Shown here piece after piece: positions 34,270 through 45,659 of a stretch of 64,000 bases of DNA. The notes under the pieces were generated by a model. The model saw nothing but the letters and a program-made list of their open reading frames with translations, had not been told where the DNA came from and ran no database searches. Location: assembly GCA_002989075.1 (NCBI GenBank), contig PSQN01000002.1, forward strand, positions 1,763,245-1,827,244, in the 5' to 3' direction. The position numbers and the translations under genes are program-made. Source of the DNA: Arthonia radiata (Eukaryota; Ascomycota; Arthoniomycetes; Arthoniales; Arthoniaceae). Within the stretch, counting starts at the first letter, position 1; the number at the start of each line of letters is the position of its first letter.

Positions 34270-34857
34270 CTACCACCTGGTTTTCCAATTCCATCCCTTC
34301 ACCTTGACCTGCACCCACAGGAAGCAGGCGGAAGATGCCATGTAGCTCAATCCCGGGAACACAATGACTCCCCAGTAGCTTCTTTTGCCCTACTCTCTCG
34401 TAGCAGTGATCAGGTTGCCAGTAATTGGAATACCGGTCAGACACCCGAAGCTTGTGATAGTGTATGTGCTTGAGTAGTATCGCTCATATTCCTGTGTGTT
34501 GTATAATTGGCCCACACAAATTTGGATCAGAGTTATGTTGGACCCAGCGGCGAAACCAAACAGTACCACAAATATGCAATGATGGAGGCTCTGTTGGGAA
34601 GAGGGTCATCCGAGGAGTCAGGAACACATCACTGCCAGGACGGAGATCATATTTGATCCAATCATCGTGTTGTATCGGCCTAATTCGTCAGTGATGTATC
34701 CGGACAGGTATCGACCCAAACAGGACACTGCGTTTAGTATTGCAAGCAACTGGTACGCAAATGCTGCCTGGCCACCGATCGCATCTGTGTTTGGAATTCT
34801 TTGCCTTGCGAGATAGTAGCTTCGGACGTAAGTGACGGGGACTGGGGCATGCTTCAA
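34270..34857 (-). pseudogene. 3' half of an MFS monocarboxylate-type transporter, with an in-frame stop
   Basis: Exon about 34857-34633, intron 34632-34591 (GTGATG...AACAG), exon 34590-34270. The two parts carry TM9-TM12 features of fungal MCT-type MFS proteins: SCLGRYLSGYITDELGRYNT, then VLFGFAAGSNITLIQICVGQ, TITSFGCLTGIPITGN, and a final helix VIVFPGLSYMASSACFLWV. A TAG at 34392-34390 interrupts the frame just before that last helix; the same frame then runs on to a TAG at 34270. Upstream of 34857 the N-terminal half is not recognisable. It is therefore a 5'-truncated relic. The conserved intron suggests fairly recent decay. Confidence 0.7.
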
Positions 34858-36078
34858 GTGGTCTTCTTTTTAGCATAAGATCCTCAAGCGCGTCTTTCTC
34901 TTCTTCCGCGGCGTAGACCGAAGCGTCCACATCCAACTGCTTGGCGGAAACGAAGCGAAGGTGAATCAATTGAGGCAGTCCCTGTAGTAGGGTCCGGAGA
35001 ACTGCGTCTGCCGTCGCACGAGACCTACCATCGGCAGCTAGAGCCAAGACTCAATGGGCAGTGCGGTCATCCGAAACAGGCGGCACAGCGTTACACGCAT
35101 ATCGGTGGGACCATGTACGCGACCTCAAGCTCCTCACGGCAGAGTCTGCTGGCAGACTGAGCAGTCACCTCCACCCTGGGTCAAGGAACGTGAAGCGCTG
35201 AGGGGAGCGAGCGATCGCGAAAGTCGCAAAGACAGGCCATCACGGGCTCGGAACAGGGTGACGCGATGGGGAGTTGGACTGAAGCTGGAGTCGACGTCGG
35301 CACGAAGGAGACGGGCCTGTGCAAGGCTGTCCATTGGAGACATCTAGGGGCACGTTAACGGAAAATGGTAATTCCGGAAACGCGTCAAACACGCGTCCCG
35401 CTATCACGCTAAGCTTTTTACATCCCACAGTCTTCACGCCCAACCTGTCCCATGTTGTAGTTTTATCACGCTTGGGAGCAACTATTAGCAGCACGATGAC
35501 AGAAGCGACGCTGAGCAACGGCGCCGTGTCGTCCAGACATGTCATGTCAAAGCTATCCTCTCAACCTTGAAGTACACGTCAGATGGTGTACGTGTCACCG
35601 ACACAAACTTCCCTTGCTCAGCATGCTCCATTCTCACGAAGCAAATGTTGGAAGTGAGCACAATGTCGCGTTGAGAATTTTACAGGATCTAGAAATTTGC
35701 ATCGGGGTCAGGACGTGTGGCAAGATGATACTGTTTGTCATGCAAGCAACAGAGGGGTGCCCGCTGTGTATCCCACCGTTCGTGACAGCTACTTCAAGTA
35801 CATGGTACATCCACACGCGTGATGCGAGTCATGTGCCTGCGTGGAAGTACTATCACAGCTTTGTGGTAGGCAACCGGCGACCCTGTGTTCATTGACCCCG
35901 CTCGACTTCAGCACTCAGGATTTCGCCAGGAATAGCGTCGGCTTGACAACTAGCAACTGCCCTGACCTAATGCTCAAAGCGTCAGAATCCATCTAGAAGG
36001 TCGGCCTTTCCAAAACATCAGCAGTGGTAATACTCCCGGCCAGAGCGTAGGATCTATGCGCAAAACGGTATCAGCGTC
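34858..36078. other. decayed or non-coding region
   Basis: A minus-strand stretch (about 35040-34880) is compositionally coding-like (VYAAEEEKDALEDLMLK) but does not match the MFS family and has no start. A plus-strand frame at 35539-35895 has no domain. Probably debris of old genes. Confidence 0.35.
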
Positions 36079-39000
36079 ATGGTCGACAGTCAGCCCCATC
36101 GCAGCGAATATACTATCGGCCTCATATGTGCGTTATCGCATGAATTGACAGCGTGTCGTATCATGCTTGACGCAAGACATGACGATCTCGACAAGTTGAC
36201 AGCGTCCGACACTAATACATACACGCTCGGGAGGATTGGCAAGCACAACGTCGTCATTGCCTTGCTTCCGCAGGGCGTGTATGGAACAACTTCAGTACGT
36301 GCTGAAGTACTCTCTGACGTGTCTTTGCTCTCCACCGCTGTACAATATTGATGTTGACCAGTGAAGCCGTGCAAAACTGCATTCCTGCTGTGAAAGCTAC
36401 TCAAGCTGTCCAATGCTGACATCTCCATACAGGCTGCGGCTGTAGCAACAAACCTGCTTGCAAGCTTTCCCAACATTCGCTTTGGCATTCTCGTTGGGGT
36501 TGGAGGTGAGTCAGAGTCGTCCTCAACCCCCTCAACCTTGAAGTATCATTGGAGGGTCAGAGACCTTCACTGGCGGTTGTTGTTCAAATAGCACTGGTAT
36601 AAGAGCCCAGATGTTACTTGAAGCCACAGACATGCCGAGACCTGTAAACTATCTACGAAGCTGATGGTGTCTCAAGCGCTGTTGAGTTGACACCTGACCA
36701 CAGGCGGCGCACCATGTCATCAAAACGATGTCCGGTTAGGGGACGTTGTCGTTAGTTCTCCTCAAGGAACAGAAGGTAATGAGAGGGCGCTTTCACATAT
36801 TTGCGTCAATGCCCGATTCCGTTGTCCCTTGCGCCTTGCAGTCACCTGGCGAAACCAGAACGATGCGTACCTATAGCTGAATACATGCTGTGTTCTGGGT
36901 CCTATTGACTTTTCTGAAAATTGATGCACGTTCTTGGTTGGCTGACAGAGGTTCCAGGTGGGGTTGTACAGTACGACCTGGGAAAGGAGACAACGCAAGG
37001 GTTCGAGCGAGTAAGTCTTAGACCATGTTCACCTTCCTTTTGTTGCAGCAGACGGCGCTCTCAGGTTGTATCAATGTATTAAAAGACACGCTTCATGGTA
37101 CATACGGTTTAGCTTTCATTATCATGATCGAGTTGATGCTGACGCCTCACTCAAGGCTGGCTCACACAACGCCGTGCGAACAGAGCTCCTAACAGCTATA
37201 GGAAGGTATGCTCGCAGCCCGCTCGTATACCTTCATTGACAGCTCTCCCTGGCCGCGCATATCTACGTCATTCTGCTAACGTCTCGCATGCAGGCTACAC
37301 TCGGACCATCAGCTAGGTGAATCAAACATTCTTCGATATATTTCTCGAACGATACCGGCTTTTCGCAGACCCAATTCCGACGACGTTCTATTCGAGACCA
37401 ACTACGAGCACGTCGAATCTTTTGGCAATGAGGCATGTGCTTTCTGCAACAAAGAACGACGAGTTCATCGCGCTGTACGAGAGACAAATGAGCCTCAAAT
37501 TCACTACGGGACTATCACATCTGGCAACCGCGTGGTCCAAAGTGCTGAAGTCCGAGATCGCCTTCGTCAGCAATACAGTGCTCTATGTTTCGAGATGGAG
37601 GCTGCGGGCTTGATGAATAGCCTCCGTTGCGTGGTTGTGCGCGGTATCTGTGACTACTGTGACTCCCATAAGAACAAAGCATGGCAAAATCATGCTGCGT
37701 TGTGCGCAGCGGCATGGGTAAGTCCCCAAACATGTTGCCGTTCGAGATTATGAAATTCCATCATACTCTGAGCAGCCCGTACCTCAATACTCTTCCAAGA
37801 AGCCTGTTTCTTGCAGACGCCGCTACTACACATGATTTGCGCTGACATCCTGTCCGCAGACCAAAGAGCTTCTCAACATCGTGAAGCCCAACGAGATCGC
37901 ATCGATGCCAAAGGCACTCAAAGAAGGTCAGTTGTAGCAAGGTTGTTTGGGAGAATTCTACGACTTATATCCCTAGGCAGATATTAAGCAAATCAAATCC
38001 AAGCTGCACTCCATTACTGATATGGTAGAGCGCGGAAGTGTCAGAGAGTGGCTTTCAGTAGCCGACCCCTCAACGAACCTCAACGGGGGGTTAGAGCGAA
38101 GGCAGGATGGAACAGGCCGCCACTTTCTCCTCAGCTCGCGTTTCAGGAAGTGGCATGCACGAAAAGGTGGCTCCGCTCTCTGGTTACATGGCAAAGCTGG
38201 TGCTGGTAAAACGATTTTGAGTGCCTCTGTTATAGAGCATCTCAGACGCGACATCTGGCAGCCATCGTCTGAGGCGCTCGCCTTCTTCCTTTTCGATTTC
38301 AGGAATTAGTCTAAGTCCGCCCACTCCGGTATGATAAGGTTCCTTGCGTATCAAATATGCCTCCAAAATGATGGCATGTGGCGCCAGCTGTGCGGAATTC
38401 ATAAATCGCATCTCAGCGGAGAACTGCAACCGTCTGATCACGCCGTATCGTCGCTGCTCAACGCCAGTCTCGATCATTTCGAGCGAGTCTGGATTATCAT
38501 CGACGCCCTTGATGAATGTGAGGCACGTCACAATACGCTCGGATGGCTGGAAAACACTTTGCGAGCCCGCGCAAATGGTCTCTACCTACTCGTGACAAGT
38601 CGTGATGAAGAACATATACGACGGTCGCTACAAGATTGCACGCAACCGGACGAGCGAGCTTCACGTGCCGACGACATCATAGATCTTGATGTTCGTTTGT
38701 ACGTTCATGCGCGACTCTGCAAGACAAAGGGGTTTCAAAAAATGGGATCTGAATACGCTGGCTCTCATTGAAACAGAGATCATGAGCAAAGTCGATGGAA
38801 TGTAGGTGCTCGACGTCATGGCGCGTGATTGTTCTCTCGTTAATAACCTCTGAGAAGGTTCAGGTGGGCAGTGTGCCAGCTAGATCAGCTTGAGAAATGC
38901 ATCGATGGCGAGCAGCTCTTGAGCGAGCTTCACAACCTACCCAAGACACTGGATGCATTCTACGAGCGGATTCTGCAAGGGATACCATTTCTTCATAAAC

Positions 39001-40466
39001 ATAAAGCGATTTCCCTATTGCAGCTCCTGCTCCTTAGCAACCACCCTTTAGCGCTTGAAACGATTGTTGATGCGCTTGCTGCGCATGAAGCGAAGACATT
39101 GATGGCTGGAGGTGGTCGCATGCCAGACCCTACGGACATCTTGACGATCTGCCCCAGTTTCGTAACCGATTTCCAACAGCCCGGCGTAATTTCGGTGAAC
39201 CCAGAGAATGTGGTGGACTACGAGGAGATCTTTCCGCGATACGTGCAACTAGCGCACTACTCAGTGAAGGAGTATCTACAGTCGGCAAGGATTGACGAAG
39301 AGTTTGGCCGTCACTTTTCCAGAGAAAATACTACACAAGCTGTAGTGAGTGCCTGCCTGATGTATGTCCTTCAGCTGCCTGAAGGCGACGATCCCAAAGG
39401 GACATCCACTAGCACGCTATGGGAGACTCATGCAGCCAGAAGCTGGTTTCAGTACGCCAAAGCAGCCGAAGGAAATCAATCAATCATCTCACTTAATTGC
39501 GAATTTCTAAAGGACCAAATGCGCTACCAGCGCTGGCTTCAAGCGTTCCCTTGGAGCTCACCGGCTTTTTCGAAAGCTTACGAAATTTGGTCGATGTATT
39601 GCGCTGCACTAGGGGGCATGTCTTTAACAATTGAGTGCATGAAGCAAACGGAGCAGAAAAGTGTGCAAAGACAATCTACTGGAAGCACTTCGCCACGTAC
39701 ATCAAGCAGTCTCAGGCACCGGGAGGTAGTTGTGCGCATGCTGCTTAATTACAATGCCGAAAGTTCGATCAGTCATCGTGAGATCATGACACCGCTTACG
39801 ATCGCCTCTTACGCTGGGAACACCGACATTGTTCGGATACTACTCGATGATGGCGCCGATGCCAACGTCGGAGGCCCTTTTGGTAGTCCACTACTTGTTG
39901 CTTCAACCCGGGGCTTTGACGATGTTGTACGCTTGCTTTGCAAACAGGGGGCAAAGGCCGGCGAAGAGCTTGTCAACGCGGCAAGCAAGGACTTGCGTCA
40001 TATAATAAAGATTCTTCTTGAAAGTGGGGTTCACATAGATGAGCAGGACACGCAAGGCCGAACAGCACTTGGGGCCGCTATTTCTGCAAATCTTCATGAG
40101 ACAGCTCATCTACTTCTCGTGAACAAGGCCAGTCCAAACGCGATCGTTGTACCGCCATTCCCTGAACCAAATGAATCAAGCCCCGCGCTCGCGCTGGCCT
40201 CAGAATATGGTAGGTATGAGGTCGCGCAGCAACTTATTGAATATGGAGCGGACGTCAATGCACGAGATTTCAGACGAAGAACTGCGCTGTCCAGTGCCAT
40301 ACTCGGAGGTCACGCAACAATTGTGCAACTACTTCTTGAAAATGGTGCGCACCCGAATGTTTATCATCCAAGCCACGGCACAGCCTTGGGCTTTGCCTTA
40401 CAGCACAATCAGAGAGTGATTGCAGAATTGTTGCGTGCAAGAGGGGCTAAAGAACCACAGCAGTGA
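36079..40466 (+). pseudogene. PNP-NACHT-ankyrin fungal NLR, disabled by a stop and a frameshift
   Basis: The exons are 36079-36294, 36433-36505, 36704-36775, 36949-37010, 37156-37205, 37294-37717, 37860-37926, 37981-38801 and 38858-40466. The N-terminal nucleoside phosphorylase-like domain is complete (FGILVGVGG, YGTITSGN, CFEMEAAGLMN, RGICDYCDSHKNKAWQ). The NACHT part has the P-loop GKAGAGKT (about 38191) and Walker B WIIIDALDEC. The C-terminus has about five ankyrin repeats (for example LLENGAHPNVY). Two lesions lie in the NACHT region: an in-frame TAG at 38307-38309, and a one-base frame change at a six-A run (38737-38742), after which the family sequence resumes in another frame. The ankyrin exon itself stays open for 530 codons, so decay looks recent. 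Intact homologues act in non-self recognition and cell death. Confidence 0.75.
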
Positions 40467-41012
40467 TCATATAGCTACGGTAGAATCACTCGTTATTGGA
40501 GGTGTCTGTTATTTGACAAAGTCCTCAGATGCCCATGAACTTTGCGTCACGCCTGGAGCAGTGCTTCCAGAATCCAATATAGCTTCAATCAATGAGAACT
40601 TACTTTGGATCAGATTCCCTCTAGGGAGAGGTATCATTCAACACAAGCGATATTATCAGGCGCATGTACAGCACCACCAGCACTCGGCAAACCTGATGGA
40701 CAGGTAGCCTTACATACCTGAGTCCACGTACAGCTATATATTCTGAGCACGCGAGGCCAACGCCCAGGTCAACTTCCATGAAATTGAAGCAAAGGCGTAT
40801 CATAAAGAGCCACGCCGCCGCTGCATCTGGATTAAGCACCAAAAATGCGCACTCACGCGTAACGTTGAACGCAGTCAAGAGAATGATATTGCGTTGCGAT
40901 GTAAATCAAGCGCCGCAATGTTATCAAATAGCTTAGAAATACTCCAACCCCGCACACCGTTGGCAGACATAGACGTCCGACCTGCTTTGACACGCGTGTG
41001 GGCTCGTAGAAA
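40467..41012. other. convergent intergenic region
   Basis: 3' flanks of the NLR and SET genes. No coding signal seen. Confidence 0.5.
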
Positions 41013-42047
41013 TCAGGTCAGCCTCCACAGCCACTCCTCAAACCCTTCATCTCCTCCAGATTTCTTGTACTTCAGCTTGGTTGCCCACTTCGATGTCGTA
41101 CCTGCCGTAGCATGAGACTGCGGAGATCGAGCCAGCCCCTCCAATTCACGGGCATTGGACGAGTCTTGTCCCTGCCAAAAGCGTTTGACTTCGATCGACA
41201 GCTCGATGAAGGCGCTTGCGCGTGCCCAGTCTGAGTGCGCGACGCAGATCTGGAAGGCGTCGTAGTAAGGTCGGAATGCGAACGACTCGAGCTGACCTTC
41301 TTCACGTAGGAGTTGGAGGATCTCGTGGCAGTGTTTCAGAGCCAATGCGGGGTTAGCAAGAATAGTCAGACCGTCGCCAATTGTATGGTCGAGCTGCGCC
41401 ATACGACGCCTGCGAGCATCGCTTTCATTGACCCTGGCGGGCGGAGCATCGCAGAGCTGGCAATGGCAAGTGAAGCCGTGTTCCTTCAAGAGGAAAGACT
41501 GGCGCTCAGTCTTGGGCTGATACCAAACGGTCTCACTGAGATATCCCACGGTGACCTCCTCACCAGAACGAATGTCTTGAAGAGCGTAGACATTCTCCTT
41601 CTGAGTATCGTTGTTCCAGGAGTAAGCAGCATTGAACACACAGCTGTGGTTGAAGCGCGAGCACGCTGGGAAGATTCCGCCCATGCTGCCATCTGACCCG
41701 AGAGGTAGGGCGTTGGTCTTGACAATGCCATGGAAGGCTGACAATTTCGGGAAGTTGTTCGACAGTACCAAGAATGGTCTCTGATCGTCCTTGCTGAGCT
41801 CGTGGAGCTTGTTGGTGAGAGCCTGTACGAGTGCTTTTGGGTCGCGGACTTCATTCGGGACTTCAAAGAGTGGCTGTTCGGAGACTATCAAGGTCACTTT
41901 GGCGATGTCTGAGACGGCGAACAGACCTTGCCCCTTTTGTTTTGTTGGACCAAGTGCCAGATGCAGATCTGCTAGTTCAAGACGTGCCATAGTTCCTTGC
42001 TTGTAGCGACTGCGAAAACTCTTCACGGGAGCGGATTGGGGTCGCAT
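41013..42047 (-). CDS. SET-domain protein (SMYD/SET5-like), 344 aa
   Basis: Intronless. The SET fold starts at about residue 33: GQGLFAVSDIAKVTLIVSEQP. It has the catalytic-core motif RFNHSCVFNAAYSW (NHS, about 132) and SGEEVTVGYL, and ends with a post-SET cysteine group CHCQLC (about 192). No MYND zinc finger is seen between the SET halves. A helical C-terminal region follows, as in small fungal SET proteins. It probably methylates lysines on histones or other proteins, with S-adenosylmethionine as donor; the target is unknown. ATG 42047 is followed by a second in-frame ATG about 20 codons later (MARLEL) that could be the real start. Confidence 0.8.
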   Translation of the reverse strand: MRPQSAPVKSFRSRYKQGTMARLELADLHLALGPTKQKGQGLFAVSDIAKVTLIVSEQPLFEVPNEVRDPKALVQALTNKLHELSKDDQRPFLVLSNNFPKLSAFHGIVKTNALPLGSDGSMGGIFPACSRFNHSCVFNAAYSWNNDTQKENVYALQDIRSGEEVTVGYLSETVWYQPKTERQSFLLKEHGFTCHCQLCDAPPARVNESDARRRRMAQLDHTIGDGLTILANPALALKHCHEILQLLREEGQLESFAFRPYYDAFQICVAHSDWARASAFIELSIEVKRFWQGQDSSNARELEGLARSPQSHATAGTTSKWATKLKYKKSGGDEGFEEWLWRLT

Positions 42048-42507
42048 TTGAAGTCCTGCAGTGACTCGTTTGATCTCAAAGCAATCAAATTTACGGGCTC
42101 CCTAGGATCTCGAACAAGGCTGGCGTTACCACAGGTGTTAAACATACAAAGTTTGCCTCACAACAAACCCCAAGCCTACTGAAAGCACTGGCTATTTGCA
42201 TCCTTGTTTTTGCTTCTACCGGACGCTGTAGCCAGGGCTCACACTATAATATGTTTGCAAAACAAGCCCTCGTGCTTGTCAAACGCAGCAAGACTTTCCT
42301 CGAAATGCTTTATCTTCATCTTGGGTTCCAAAGATGTTTCGAGAAGATCTGACTGTAGGCTCGTGGACGTTAAAAGTCATAACGTCGCCTAGCTGCATCA
42401 ACAGTAGCCGACATCATTGAACTCCTTTCTTGAAGCCTCGAAAATAGAGAAATGCATCTGAAACAATCACTGAAAGCGCAGAGGACCCAAGTAGCAAATA
42501 GTTTATG
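42048..42507. other. intergenic region
   Basis: Upstream of the SET gene and downstream of HIS3. Nothing recognised. Confidence 0.5.
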
Positions 42508-43358
42508 CTAATACAATACACCCTTGGTGCTCATCATCTCACCGCTGCCAGGTCCAGCACGCCGAGACGTTGCCTCTCTGCAGGCGACCGCAAGCGCCTT
42601 GAAAGCGCTCTCAGCCCTGTGATGATCGTTGTCGCCCCGCAAGCAATCGATGTGAAGAGTAATCCTGCAGTTCGTCAGTGCCGTCCCCTGTCATCTCATC
42701 CCTGAGAACGGCTGTGTGGTCCAGTATCCGTAGTACTTACCTCGCCTCCTGAGCCCAGCTCAACAGCCCATGCGCCAGCATCTCGCAACTTAAATCCCCG
42801 ATCTTCTCTCGCCTCAAGCCGAGCTCAATGACAGCGAAGGGGCGTGCACTCAAATCGATTACTGCGCGGGATAGCGCCTCGTCCAGCGGGGCATGCCCAG
42901 TTCCGAACCGGTTGAGGCCTAATGAGGACGTATCGGAGCTTGTCAAGCTCTTGTGGAAAGCGGCGCCTAGCGCTAGGAACGTGTCTTCAGTCGTATGGTG
43001 ATCGTCGACTGCAAAACCCTCTCATCAGCATCCCAGGTTTGAGCCGGCGTCTTCCAGTAGTGAACAATGCTCTCAGACTTTACATACTGTGAAGGTCTCC
43101 CTTCGTCCTGAGATACAGGCTCCATCCAGCGTGTTTGGCCCATGCGTGCAGCATGTGATCCAAGAAGCCAATGCCAGTGTCTATATCCACATACTGTGCT
43201 TTAGATGACTGGAAAGCATGCTTATTTTTGCGCTCGCCTTCAAATCTAGCAGAATCTGGCAGCTCTAATTCACCGCCGTCAATGTCCAGGACGACTTCAA
43301 TTTGTGTCTCTTTGGTATCCCTTGACACCACTGCCGCACGTCGCGTGAGTTCACCCAT
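42508..43358 (-). CDS. HIS3: imidazoleglycerol-phosphate dehydratase (histidine biosynthesis), 231 aa
   Basis: Exon 43358-43088, intron to 43009, exon 43008-42741, intron 42740-42665, exon 42664-42508; 232 codons. It converts imidazole-glycerol phosphate to imidazole-acetol phosphate. All diagnostic metal-binding motifs are present: [25 protein letters not shown] at the start of exon 2, [19 protein letters not shown], and [15 protein letters not shown] in exon 3. Length is normal. It shares a 232-bp divergent promoter with AC19, which contains a TGACTC site that could bind a Gcn4/CpcA-type regulator. Confidence 0.93.
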
Positions 43359-43476
43359 GTTGAGAAAATATGAGCAGCTCGTTAAAATCGCCGATGAAAT
43401 AATTAAACGTCAAAGTATTCCCTGACGGATAAATCCTTACAAACCATTTCGTTGTGTAGAAAGCGCCAAGAGCCAC

Positions 43477-43482
43477 TGACTC
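43477..43482. promoter_or_regulatory. possible Gcn4/CpcA (general control) site
   Basis: TGACTC lies about 120 bp upstream of the HIS3 ATG, between HIS3 and AC19. The general-control consensus is TGA(C/G)TCA; here the last base is G, so it is a 6/7 match. HIS3 genes are classical targets, but the site is short and may be chance. Confidence 0.3.
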
Positions 43483-43590
43483 GTGCCGACCGAGGAGTTG
43501 CATGAAAAATCTTGTCACCCAATGGTGATACCTTTCTGGCATCTTCATATTCGACCTGCATCTTATGCAGTTCAAAGAGCAACCTTCGAT

Positions 43591-44217
43591 ATGTCGTCAG
43601 ATACAGACATGAACGAAGCGCCAGCAATAGAAGGTCAATATGGCGAGCGAGAGATTGATGAGGATGTTCCTCTGGACGACGGTTATAGACACTGGCAACG
43701 GATACGAGTGGTATGTACATGTACATTGCTCAATGAACATTCGATGCCTTATCACGATATTCAGGTTCGTTGTTGACACCTGTCTTAGCTGCCAGGCGCA
43801 AGTGATACGGCGGCCTCCTTTGAGATCATGCACGAGGACCACACATTGGGCAACGCGCTCAGACATATCATCATGAAGAAGTGAGTCTGAAACAGTCGCT
43901 ACGCTTCTTGCGATTATCGATCGTGTTAGAAATCCTGCTAAATCTCAGTAGTCCAGGCGTGGAGTTCTGCGGCTATTCGATACCGCATCCAGCAGACCCC
44001 AAGATGAATATCAGAATCCAGACGTATGGTAAGTTGTCCATCGTTATTCTAAATATCGCCGGGAGAACGCGTGTTGAGGCTCTCCGTAGATGACGTGAGC
44101 GTATACGATGTGCTTGAGAAGGGCCTGCAAGACCTCGAGGACGTTTGCGACGTCATGTTGGACAAGTTCCGGACGGCCAAGAATGAGTATGGCAAGCAAG
44201 AGGCAATTGGGAGCTAG
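43591..44217 (+). CDS. RPC19: RNA polymerase I/III subunit AC19, 139 aa
   Basis: Exons 43591-43710, 43789-43880, 43949-44028 and 44090-44217, 140 codons. It is the alpha-like subunit shared by RNA polymerases I and III and pairs with AC40. The core is unmistakable: PGASDTAASFEI, then HTLGNALRHIIMKN across an intron, GVEFCGYSIPHP, and NIRIQTY ending in a C-terminal helix (VLEKGLQDLEDVCDVMLDKF). The acidic N-terminus is typical. The gene is divergent from HIS3 and convergent with the complex I gene (133 bp apart). Confidence 0.93.
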
Positions 44218-44349
44218 CTATGGGTCGTAATCGTACTCGAGTGTCGGGGGAGACGAGCATCTAGGCGCGTTCTGAGCAGCACAGCATAGCACCGGCGTTA
44301 TGTTTGGCGATGTTGAATTAGACTTCCTAATTTCGTCCCTATATCATCG

Positions 44350-44893
44350 TCAGCATGCTATTGCATGAGAGACATAGTCTCTCATTCTGTATACCTCTAA
44401 AAATCCGCTGATGAAGTTCTTGGGTACTCTTGCTTTTGGATCCTCCTCGCCTCGGAAGTATTTCATAACGTGGTTCAACTGCTTCCAATAGTTCATGGTC
44501 TCTTGGAACTCCGCATTGCTTTGAAAAATCAATACGTCCACCGTCTTCAGTTGACTGACATAGCGATTTCGTTCAAACTCCTGCCGTAGCTTCGTTCGTA
44601 TTGCGGATACAGGCATGTTCAAGGAGTACATTTGCTGGATGTCGGGGCTCTAAGCGACTGGGATCAGCGGGGGCCTTCTCAGAATCTCAAAGTCGGCCTT
44701 CAAGGCACACATACAGCTCGGATCCAATCTCTGTATGCTCGTATGACTCTGTGCCTTGCCTCATCCCAATTCTGCGCTGCTTCGAGTCAGTCACAGCATA
44801 CGGAAGGGTTCGCGAGCGGCGTTGCATACAAGATCGCGTTGTTTTGGCCAGGTATGTAGGGTTGATGACCCATCTACACAATGAGGGTCGCAT
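44350..44893 (-). CDS. mitochondrial complex I LYR subunit (NDUFA6/B14-like), 141 aa
   Basis: Exons 44893-44830, 44776-44715 and 44649-44350, 142 codons. The N-terminus reads NPTYLAKTTR, as in fungal homologues. The LYR-type motif lies in RVIRAYRDWIRA. Then come MYSLNMPVSAIRTKLRQEFE, a helix with LIFQSNAEFQETMNYWKQ, and HVMKYFRGEE. It is an accessory subunit of NADH:ubiquinone oxidoreductase that binds the acyl carrier protein in the matrix arm. Fermentative yeasts such as Saccharomyces lack it. The first ~16 codons before NPTYL are less certain; an extra upstream exon is possible. Confidence 0.88.
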
Positions 44894-45209
44894 CTTGACT
44901 GTCACCGTAGTTTCATTGAGTGTGTTACAGTGATGTGAGGTTCAAGCCATCGGCAGCTTGGGAGCAGAGCTGCGTAGGGCTGACTAGCGTGTAGTGATCT
45001 TGGCAGCCTGCGCCGGCTGCCTCACATTTTCTGTTCTACATCACTGAGTGTTCTCTTGTGCCAAATCTGATCAGTAACAGTCAGGACTCGCGATCTGGTT
45101 TTTATTTGCGATCTGCTACTCCAATAATCTGCCGAAGTCAAGAAGCACAGAGGAGCACCACAAGTTTACACCTGCTACAATACACCGCACGCGAACACCA
45201 ACAGTCACA

Positions 45210-45659
45210 ATGCCTCCAACCCGATCAGGTCCTCGCAACAAAAAGAAGCCTCCGGAGGGTTTTCTCGAAATTGAGGACACACTATTGGAGTTCTCGCAAA
45301 AGATGAAGGACGCCGAAGCCGCGTCGCACGATGGCAAGAAGCGTAGTGAGACTCTGTGGCCCATCATGCAGATATCGCATCAACGCTCGCGTTACGTCTA
45401 TGACCTCTTCTACACGCGCAAAGCCATCGACAAGCAGACCTACGATTACTGCCTGAAGAACGGATACGTTGATGCGATGCTCATCGCGAAATGGAAGAAG
45501 CAGGGATATGAGAAGCTGTGCTGTGTGCGATGCATCCAGACGAAAGAGACCAACTTCAACAGCACCTGCATCTGCCGCGTTCCGCAGAAAGAGATGAAGG
45601 ATGGTCAGCTTGTGGAGTGCACGAGCTGCGGTTGCAGAGGATGCGCGAGTGGAGACTGA
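45210..45659 (+). CDS. BUD31: BUD31/G10 pre-mRNA splicing factor, 149 aa
   Basis: Intronless. Highly conserved through its whole length: the PPEGF start, SETLWPIMQISHQRSRYVYD, LIAKWKKQGYEKLCCVRCIQ, CICRVP, and the cysteine-rich end ECTSCGCRGCASGD. The cysteines bind zinc clusters. Family knowledge: BUD31 sits in the NineTeen-related part of the activated spliceosome. The size equals the usual 145-155 residues, so start and end are secure. It is divergent from the complex I gene. Confidence 0.95.
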   Translation: MPPTRSGPRNKKKPPEGFLEIEDTLLEFSQKMKDAEAASHDGKKRSETLWPIMQISHQRSRYVYDLFYTRKAIDKQTYDYCLKNGYVDAMLIAKWKKQGYEKLCCVRCIQTKETNFNSTCICRVPQKEMKDGQLVECTSCGCRGCASGD

